From an uncultured Bacilli bacterium (GTDB lineage Bacteria > Bacillota_I > Bacilli_A > RF39 > UBA660): 20,371 nt of DNA. A model generated the notes under the pieces. It saw only the letters and a list, made by a program, of their open reading frames with translations. It had not been told where the DNA came from and ran no database searches. Shown in pieces: positions 1 to 5,044 of the stretch; the first letter of the stretch is position 1, and every line of letters begins with the position of its first letter. The stretch covers positions 1-20,371 of the forward strand of contig CANRDA010000005.1 of assembly GCA_947629285.1 (NCBI GenBank), read 5' to 3'. The position numbers and the translations under genes are program-made.

Positions 1-2
1 GA

Positions 3-41
3 TTAAGTCAAAAAGAGATTGAAAAGTTAAAGGAAGAATAA
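3..41 (+). CDS. C-terminal end of an upstream gene (partial)
   Basis: The frame starting at base 3 reads LSQKEIEKLKEE and then TAA. A charged helical tail ending directly at a terminator hairpin looks like the end of a real protein that begins outside the window. Only 12 residues are visible, so no family can be named. Confidence 0.5.
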   Translation, partial: LSQKEIEKLKEE

Positions 42-56
42 AAAATTCCTTTTTTT
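29..56 (+). terminator. Intrinsic terminator of the upstream gene
   Basis: The stem AAAGGAA (29-35) pairs with TTCCTTT (46-52) around a 10-base A-rich loop, and the T-run continues to 56. It overlaps the stop codon of the partial gene at the left edge and separates that gene from the bacteriocin locus. Confidence 0.7.
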
Positions 57-67
57 ATTGTTTTTAT

Positions 68-91
68 GTGAAATTTTTGTGAAACTTTCAC
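68..91. promoter_or_regulatory. Possible operator: GTGAAA repeats and palindrome
   Basis: GTGAAA occurs at 68-73 and again at 79-84, 11 bp apart or one helical turn. The second copy is half of the palindrome GTGAAACTTTCAC (79-91). It lies upstream of the putative bacteriocin promoter. The loop is too short for a normal terminator, so a regulator-binding site is more likely. No regulator is encoded next to it in this window. Confidence 0.3.
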
Positions 92-125
92 TTTTTTTAA
101 ATTTTTTTCAAAAAAAAAAAGGAAA

Positions 126-154
126 TCGAAAAGTTTTGTGGAATGATATATAAT
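126..154 (+). promoter_or_regulatory. Putative SigmaA promoter of the bacteriocin operon
   Basis: TCGAAA (126-131, 4/6 to TTGACA) lies 17 bp before a perfect TATAAT (149-154). Transcription would start near 160-162, at or just after the Shine-Dalgarno AGGAGG. Either the message is almost leaderless or the real promoter is further upstream. TATATA at 147-152 after TGA (an extended -10) is an alternative. Confidence 0.4.
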
Positions 155-168
155 GAGGAGGTGATAAT

Positions 169-2247
169 ACGAAAAAATTTCCAATAGTAATACAAGATGA
201 GTTAAAGGATTGTGGAGTTTCTTGTATACAGATGGTATTAGCTTATTATGGTGGTTATGTTAAAAAGACTAGATTATTAGAAATGACTAAAACTAATAAG
301 AAAGGGACTACAGCTTATAATATAAAAAATACATTAATAGAATTAGGATTTGATGTAAAAGGTATTAAGTGTAGTTTAAAAGATATAACAAAAGATAACA
401 TAATTTTACCGTGCATAGCTAGTGTAACCAAAGACCAGTCTTACAAACATTTTGTAGTAATATACGAGATAAACTTTAAACAAAAATATTTAGTAATAGG
501 TGATCCTGCAGATAAAGTAAGAAAGATATCTTATTTCGATTTTAATGAGATGTTTAATAATGTTTTAGTAACACTTTTTCCCATAAAAACGTTGCCATTA
601 GAAAAAGAGGTATCAAGTATAAAATTCATTATAAATTTACTAAGGCCACATAAAAAAATTTTAATGAATATCTTTATCTTATCTATTTTTATAACTTTGT
701 TTTCTATAATTTCGTCTTTTTACACACAGTATATGGTTAGTTCATTAAGTTTTTACTCGAAGAAGTATTTAATTAATTTATTTTATATCTTCTTTCTTAT
801 ATATTTACTTAAAATAATTTCCAATTATTTTAGAAATAAGTTATTAATATTTATCAATCAAAAACTTAATCTAATACTTACTTTGGATGTTTTTAACAAC
901 GTTATTAAGCTTCCTTATAGCTATTACCAAAATAGAACAACAGGTGATGTTATATCGCGTATAAATGATTTAGAATCAATAAGAGAAGCAATAAGTAAAG
1001 TGGCACTTTCGTTATTTGTTGATTTACCTTTGACTTTAGTCTCTCTAATTATATTATATCTGTTAAATAGTACATTATTCACAATTGGGATTATATTGCT
1101 TATATTATATTTTGTTGCGATAATATTATTTAAAGAACCGTTTAATGATTATATAAATAAAATTCAAATAAAAAAAGGAGAAGCTACATCATTAATGGTT
1201 GAATCTATAAGTGGATTTGAAACAATAAAGGGTATTCATATTGAAGAAAATATAAAAAATAAGTTTGAAAAAAAATATGTTAAATTCTTAAAAGATATTT
1301 CTAATTATCAAAATTTATATTTCTTGCAAAACTTATTTAAAGAAATAATAGATAATATAGGATTTGTTGTGATTACTTTAGTAGGTTGTATCTTAGTTAT
1401 AGATAATAAAATGAGTATAGGGACATTATTTACATTTAATGCATTACTAGTTTATTTCTTAGAACCTATAAAAAATATTATTAATTTAGATAGTTTTATT
1501 AAAGAGTCAAAAAATGCACTTAGAAGAATACTTGATATCATCAGTTATGAAAAACAAAATAATGGAATAATAGGACATTTTGAAAACGGTGATATAGAAT
1601 TTAAAGATTTGAATTTTTCCTTTAATAATAGAGATAATATACTAACGGATGTAAATTTAAATATAAAATGTGGTTCAAAAGTTATGGTAGTTGGACAAAG
1701 TGGAAGTGGTAAAAGTACATTATTTAAGATTCTTATGAAATTTTATAACATTGAAAATAATAAAATATTTATAAATGGTATAGACTTAAATAATTATGAT
1801 ATAAATACATTAAATAATAATATTTTATATTTGGGACAAAATGAAATACTATTTAATGATACTTTATATAATAACTTAGTTTTTGGTAATAGCAATAGTT
1901 CTAAACTTTTAGATATTTCTAGTATGTGCTACTTAGATAAAATACTAGATTCTAGTCTTGGATATAACATGTTGATAGAGGAAAACGGATTTAATCTATC
2001 TGGTGGTGAAAGGCAAAGAATTATACTTGCTAGAAGCTTACTTAAAAATTTTAATATACTTATAATTGATGAAGGATTAAGTCAAGTTGATGTAAATATG
2101 GAAAGAAAAATATTAAAAAATATTTTTGAACGTTTTAGTAGTCAAACTATAATTGTAATATCTCATAGATTAGATAATGTAGATTTGTTTGATAGTTTAA
2201 TTAAAATTGAGAATGGAGTTGTATGCAATGTATGTAAAAATGGATAA
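169..2247 (+). CDS. Peptidase-containing ABC transporter (C39), bacteriocin maturation and export
   Basis: This 692-residue membrane exporter would cleave double-glycine leaders from peptide precursors and pump the mature peptides out. An N-terminal C39 cysteine peptidase (about 1-125) has oxyanion Gln9, catalytic Cys15 in DCGVSC, His94 in KHFVV and Asp112 in GDPAD. A six-helix membrane domain follows (about 145-420), then an ATPase with Walker A GQSGSGKST (509-517), signature LSGGE (610-614) and Walker B Asp634-Glu635. The first ATG (232) would remove Cys15, and the frame is closed at 154-156 by TGA. Between them the only well-placed initiator is ACG at 169, 7 bases after GGAGG (157-161); the weaker codon ATA occurs at 184. 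From ACG the protein reads (M)KKFPIVIQDELKDCG, the usual N-terminus of the family. The downstream double-glycine precursors are its expected substrates. The family call is firm; the start codon is inference. Confidence 0.9.
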   Translation, partial: TKKFPIVIQDELKDCGVSCIQMVLAYYGGYVKKTRLLEMTKTNKKGTTAYNIKNTLIELGFDVKGIKCSLKDITKDNIILPCIASVTKDQSYKHFVVIYEINFKQKYLVIGDPADKVRKISYFDFNEMFNNVLVTLFPIKTLPLEKEVSSIKFIINLLRPHKKILMNIFILSIFITLFSIISSFYTQYMVSSLSFYSKKYLINLFYIFFLIYLLKIISNYFRNKLLIFINQKLNLILTLDVFNNVIKLPYSYYQNRTTGDVISRINDLESIREAISKVALSLFVDLPLTLVSLIILYLLNSTLFTIGIILLILYFVAIILFKEPFNDYINKIQIKKGEATSLMVESISGFETIKGIHIEENIKNKFEKKYVKFLKDISNYQNLYFLQNLFKEIIDNIGFVVITLVGCILVIDNKMSIGTLFTFNALLVYFLEPIKNIINLDSFIKESKNALRRILDIISYEKQNNGIIGHFENGDIEFKDLNFSFNNRDNILTDVNLNIKCGSKVMVVGQSGSGKSTLFKILMKFYNIENNKIFINGIDLNNYDINTLNNNILYLGQNEILFNDTLYNNLVFGNSNSSKLLDISSMCYLDKILDSSLGYNMLIEENGFNLSGGERQRIILARSLLKNFNILIIDEGLSQVDVNMERKILKNIFERFSSQTIIVISHRLDNVDLFDSLIKIENGVVCNVCKNG

Positions 2248-2665
2248 TTTAGATATTTATAATGATTCGGCAATAATATTAGAACGCAAAACTCCTAAGA
2301 AAGTGATTTCTTGGATAACAATATTAATAATACTATTAGTGTTATTTATTATATTTTCTTTTTTCCCTTTTAATATATATAAACCAGTAGTTGGTTATGT
2401 AGCAATTGATGGGCATGATTCCTATATTGTATTATCGTTAAGTTCTAGTGATTTTCCTGTAAATAAATATAATAAAATATATGTAAAAAATAAAATGTAT
2501 AATTATGAAATCGTGTCAATAGAAGATAATAAATTAATATTAAAGGCGAATTTAGAGGATAGTATAAGAATAAATAACAATGTACTTACAGTAAATATTT
2601 TAAAAGACAGAACTACATTATTTAAATTTTTAAAAAATAAAATAAAGAAAGGATTTGAGTTATGA
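2228..2665 (+). CDS. Small single-pass accessory protein of the bacteriocin exporter
   Basis: This protein of about 145 residues has a short cytoplasmic N-terminus, one membrane segment (about 26-46, hydrophobic and ending FFPF) and roughly 100 outside residues rich in beta-strand patterns. It lies exactly where LcnD/HlyD-type accessory factors sit in double-glycine bacteriocin operons, but those are usually over 400 residues with coiled coils, absent here. It overlaps the exporter gene. ATG 2228 is preferred because GGAG (2215-2218) is 9 bases upstream. ATG 2240, within an ATGGATAA overlap with the exporter stop, and TTG 2207 are alternatives. Its own TGA overlaps the ATG of the next gene (ATGA), so translation is probably coupled. 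An accessory role in secretion is inferred from position and topology only; an immunity role is also possible. Confidence 0.7.
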   Translation: MYVKMDNLDIYNDSAIILERKTPKKVISWITILIILLVLFIIFSFFPFNIYKPVVGYVAIDGHDSYIVLSLSSSDFPVNKYNKIYVKNKMYNYEIVSIEDNKLILKANLEDSIRINNNVLTVNILKDRTTLFKFLKNKIKKGFEL

Positions 2666-2814
2666 TAAGTTTAAAAGATGAAGATTTAAAGAAAGTAGAA
2701 GGTGGTTCTTTAAGTGCTGGAGTACTTACTGCAATAGTTGCTGGGATAACTGCTGGAGTAACATTTGTAATCGGCGTAATAGATGGGATAGTAAGACCAC
2801 TTAGATGTAATTAG
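2662..2814 (+). CDS. Double-glycine bacteriocin precursor, peptide 1
   Basis: This 50-residue ORF has a 15-residue leader, MISLKDEDLKKVEGG, with the charged and hydrophobic spacing recognised by C39 peptidases. The mature part has 35 residues, begins SLSAGVLTAIV and ends RPLRCN. It is hydrophobic, glycine-rich and helix-prone, with two GxxxG motifs (G28-G32 and G38-G42) and a single Cys49. GxxxG motifs in both peptides are typical of class IIb two-peptide bacteriocins. The ATG overlaps the TGA of the accessory gene (ATGA), and GAAAGGA lies about 7 bases upstream. Its location two genes after a C39 exporter supports secretion by that exporter. Antimicrobial activity is inferred; a signalling peptide is less likely given the length and the partner. 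Confidence 0.85.
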   Translation: MISLKDEDLKKVEGGSLSAGVLTAIVAGITAGVTFVIGVIDGIVRPLRCN

Positions 2815-2822
2815 GAGGACCT

Positions 2823-2999
2823 ATGAGAGAATTAAAAGACAAAGAACTTATGAATGTTGATGGAGGAGCAATTTCTTTTAATGGAGCATTATTAAATTCT
2901 ATTGCAAGAGTTTTATCAACGATAATGGATATTGGAAGAAATTTAGGCTCAGCAATAACGAGAATATCAAATGGAAATTACTGCACTGTTAAAGAATAA
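2823..2999 (+). CDS. Double-glycine bacteriocin precursor, peptide 2
   Basis: This 58-residue ORF starts 8 bases after peptide 1, with AGGAGG (2813-2818) overlapping the previous stop codon. Its leader MRELKDKELMNVDGG also has 15 residues, with Gly-Gly at 14-15 and the same acidic/basic and Leu pattern as peptide 1. The mature part has 43 residues, begins AISFNGALLNSIARV and carries a central DIGRNLGSAI with a GxxxG motif (G38-G42). It contains three arginines and a single Cys54 near the C-terminus. The pairing of two different cationic or amphipathic peptides with matched leaders suggests a two-component bacteriocin. The last 29 bases overlap the start of the next ORF in another frame. Confidence 0.85.
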   Translation: MRELKDKELMNVDGGAISFNGALLNSIARVLSTIMDIGRNLGSAITRISNGNYCTVKE

Positions 3000-3141
3000 G
3001 ATTGTAAGGTTTATACTATTTATTATTACTATGCCAATATGGTTATATATTTTAAACTTTATATTGTGTTTTATAATTCATGCAGGTAGAATTGTTGGAA
3101 CTTATATAAGGTTTATAGTTAGTGGTATAAATTTATTTTAA
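2971..3141 (+). CDS. Small hydrophobic protein, candidate bacteriocin immunity protein
   Basis: This 56-residue ORF begins inside peptide 2 (29-base overlap, different frame) and ends in the operon terminator. After MEITALLKNKIVR it is almost entirely hydrophobic, with two probable membrane segments (about 14-36 and 41-55) around HAGRIVGTYIR, and a TMPIWLYILNF stretch. Immunity proteins of class II bacteriocins are often small membrane proteins encoded immediately after the precursor, which fits. No good Shine-Dalgarno precedes ATG 2971, so it probably depends on translational coupling. An internal ATG at 3031 is a weaker start. The role is inferred from size, topology and position; no database comparison was made. 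Confidence 0.65.
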   Translation: MEITALLKNKIVRFILFIITMPIWLYILNFILCFIIHAGRIVGTYIRFIVSGINLF

Positions 3142-3165
3142 AGAGAGCTTGCTCTCTTTTTCTTT
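3141..3165 (+). terminator. Intrinsic terminator of the bacteriocin operon
   Basis: A perfect 8-bp stem, AAGAGAGC (3141-3148) with GCTCTCTT (3151-3158), is followed by TTTCTTT. It begins at the last base of the hydrophobic ORF's stop codon and closes the locus. Confidence 0.85.
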
Positions 3166-3228
3166 ATTTAATTTAATAGATTTAATAATTGAATTTTAGC
3201 TAAAAGTCACATAAAATAAAAGTTTTTC

Positions 3229-3257
3229 TTGTATATTTTTCAATAAGGTGCTATAAT
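3229..3257 (+). promoter_or_regulatory. SigmaA promoter of rpsU-yqeY
   Basis: TTGTAT (3229-3234), a 17-bp spacer, then TATAAT (3252-3257) preceded by TGC, giving an extended -10. Transcription would start near 3264, leaving a short leader with AAAGGAGG (3273-3280) 6 bases before the rpsU ATG. This is one of the clearest promoters in the window. Confidence 0.75.
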
Positions 3258-3286
3258 ACATGTAGATTTGCGAAAGGAGGGATTAT

Positions 3287-3481
3287 ATGTCAAAGGTAAT
3301 AGTAAGAAATGGTAATGTTGATGGTGCTTTACGTACTATGAAACAAAAAAATGCAAGAGACGGCCTCCTAAAAAAAGTTAGAGAAAGGCAAGAAGGTTAT
3401 AAAAAGCCAGGAGTAAAACGTAGAGAGAAAAAAGAAGAAGGCATAAAAAATACAAGGAAAAGACAAAGAGCTAATTATTAA
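3287..3481 (+). CDS. rpsU: 30S ribosomal protein S21
   Basis: This 64-residue, highly basic protein begins MSKVIVRNGNVDGALRTMK, the conserved S21 N-terminus, and ends in a Lys/Arg-rich tail (VKRREKKEEG through KRQRANY). S21 binds the small subunit near the anti-Shine-Dalgarno region and helps initiation on natural mRNAs. The length is normal for the family. It has a strong promoter and a consensus ribosome-binding site. Followed 34 bases later by yqeY, it forms the rpsU-yqeY order common in Bacillota. The assignment is firm. Confidence 0.96.
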   Translation: MSKVIVRNGNVDGALRTMKQKNARDGLLKKVRERQEGYKKPGVKRREKKEEGIKNTRKRQRANY

Positions 3482-3503
3482 GAGTGATTATCTCTTTAAT
3501 TTT
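3477..3503 (+). terminator. Weak hairpin between rpsU and yqeY
   Basis: ATTAAGAG (3477-3484) can pair with CTCTTTAAT (3492-3500) with one bulged base, followed by TTT. It is too weak and its T-run too short for a confident terminator. It may attenuate or process the rpsU message so that S21 is made in excess over YqeY. Confidence 0.3.
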
Positions 3504-3515
3504 AGAAAGGATTTT

Positions 3516-3959
3516 ATGAGAGAAAAAATTTTAAAAGATTTGACAAGTGCTATGAAAGCTCAAGATAAAGAAACACTTAGTGTTCTTAGAATGGTTAAAG
3601 GTGCTATTCAATTAGAAGAAATTAATAAAAAAAGTGAACTTAGCGATGAAGATGTAATAGGTGTAATAAGTAAGCAAATTAAAACTAGAAAAGAGTCTAT
3701 ACAAGAATTTATTAAAGCTAATAGAAACGATTTAATAGAGCAAACAAATAAAGAAATAGAAATATTAAATAAGTATATGCCAGAACAATTAAGTGAGGAA
3801 GAGGTACTAAATATAATAGATGAAGCGTTTAGTACTATTAATCCAAAGGCTCAATCTGATATGGGTAAACTTATGGGTTTTGTAACACCAAAATTAAAAG
3901 GAAAAACTGATATGAGTTTTGTAAGCAAAACAATAAAAGAAAGATTAGGTAATTTATAA
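3516..3959 (+). CDS. yqeY: GatB/YqeY domain protein
   Basis: This 147-residue soluble protein belongs to the YqeY family, whose helical domain resembles the C-terminal tail domain of GatB in the tRNA amidotransferase. Visible family hallmarks are the start REKILKDLTSAMKAQDK, then LRMVKGAIQLEEI, and a C-terminal portion with YMPEQLSEEEV and MGKLMGFVTPKLKGK. Length is typical. AGAAAGGA lies upstream of the ATG. It is probably cotranscribed with rpsU and ends at a strong terminator. Its exact cellular role is not settled; tRNA-related binding is the usual proposal from the GatB similarity. Confidence 0.93.
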   Translation: MREKILKDLTSAMKAQDKETLSVLRMVKGAIQLEEINKKSELSDEDVIGVISKQIKTRKESIQEFIKANRNDLIEQTNKEIEILNKYMPEQLSEEEVLNIIDEAFSTINPKAQSDMGKLMGFVTPKLKGKTDMSFVSKTIKERLGNL

Positions 3960-3963
3960 TTTT

Positions 3964-3998
3964 AAAAACTACACATTCACATATTTTGTAGTTTTTTT
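3964..3998 (+). terminator. Intrinsic terminator after yqeY
   Basis: AAAAACTACA (3964-3973) pairs perfectly with TGTAGTTTTT (3987-3996) around a 13-base loop, and the 3' arm runs into further T residues. Confidence 0.85.
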
Positions 3999-4084
3999 GC
4001 TAATAAGTTTAATGTCAAAGAGATTTATTTAAATATAGTTTAATAATAAAAAATGAAAATTTTATAGATTTTTATAATTTATCT

Positions 4085-4093
4085 TGTTATAAT
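4085..4093 (+). promoter_or_regulatory. Extended -10 promoter upstream of the tex operon
   Basis: TGT followed by TATAAT (4088-4093) forms an extended -10. The -35 position 17 bp upstream (4065-4070, TAGATT) is poor. The predicted start near 4100 falls after ATG 4098, which argues that translation of the next gene begins further downstream at 4116. Confidence 0.5.
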
Positions 4094-4115
4094 TAATATG
4101 AAGGGAAGTATGGTT

Positions 4116-5036
4116 ATGGCAAAAATAAAAAAAGAAAGTGAAATAGAGTTTATCGATAAAGAACAAATAATAAAAGAAATAAAAAAAGAAGCTAAAGAGG
4201 AATTATTAGAAGAAGCAAAAAGAAAGATTGATTATGAATCTAAAAAGAGTTTAGAAAATGCAGAAAAGAAAATATACAAATATAAAAACTTTGCTATTTT
4301 TAAAAGAAATATACTCATTTTGTTATTTTTAGGCGTTATTATATATGAGACAAAAATATTATATGATAATGACTTACTATTTAAAGAAAGTAAGAAAGAT
4401 AATCTTCCTGTAGTAGATAAAGTAGAAAATAATAATAAAGTAGAAGATGAAAAGGAACCTGAGGTAGTTAAAGACCTTGCTTGGTATAAAGAGAATTATG
4501 GATACTTATATACTAATATAAAAACTAACTTAGAAGATACATATTATTTATATAAGAATAGTATTAAGGTAGAAGAAATAGATAATACTGTTAAACTAAA
4601 TATGGCTTATCAATTATTAGATGATAAAAAGGTAGAGGGTAGTGTTATTAGTATAGATGGAAATAAACTAAAGGATGCTTATAAAAAGATATTTGGCGAT
4701 ATTGAATTTAAAGCTGAGAACTTTAAAGATAACTGTGTTCAGTTTATATATAATAAAGATACTAATACTTATATGGCGATAGATACTACTTGTAAAAGTA
4801 ATGAAAATAGTCTTGTTACAGATATTATAAATATATCTGAAAAAGATAATACACTTGTTATAGAAGTAGTAGCTGGCATTTTAAAAGATAAAAAATTAAG
4901 TAATATAGATGGCGTTAAAATAAAAGATAATTATAATAATAATCTTGATGAAGTAAAAGATAAATTAAATAAATATGAATTTATTTATGAAAAACAAGAA
5001 AACGAATATTATTTAAAAGAGATTAAAAAGAAATAG
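4116..5036 (+). CDS. Membrane-anchored protein with N-terminal coiled coil, unknown function
   Basis: I do not recognise a family for this 306-residue protein. A charged, Lys/Glu-rich cytoplasmic helix (about 1-60, coiled-coil-like) leads to one membrane segment (about 64-82, around NILILLFLGVIIYE). An acidic linker (NNKVEDEKEPEVV) and an external domain of about 190 residues follow, with two cysteines (in KDNCVQF and DTTCKSN) that could form a disulfide. ATG 4116 is chosen because AAGGGA lies 9 bases upstream and the promoter would start transcription near 4100; ATG 4098 and ATG 4110 are in frame. It ends 8 bases before tex and is probably cotranscribed. Nothing in the sequence links its function to Tex. 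Confidence 0.8.
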   Translation: MAKIKKESEIEFIDKEQIIKEIKKEAKEELLEEAKRKIDYESKKSLENAEKKIYKYKNFAIFKRNILILLFLGVIIYETKILYDNDLLFKESKKDNLPVVDKVENNNKVEDEKEPEVVKDLAWYKENYGYLYTNIKTNLEDTYYLYKNSIKVEEIDNTVKLNMAYQLLDDKKVEGSVISIDGNKLKDAYKKIFGDIEFKAENFKDNCVQFIYNKDTNTYMAIDTTCKSNENSLVTDIINISEKDNTLVIEVVAGILKDKKLSNIDGVKIKDNYNNNLDEVKDKLNKYEFIYEKQENEYYLKEIKKK

Positions 5037-5044
5037 GGGATATA

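Noticed and set aside
2662..2999. Lantibiotic or other modified peptide precursors
   Set aside because: No modification enzyme is encoded in the locus, the core peptides have only one Cys each, and the leaders are of the double-glycine type matched to a C39 exporter.
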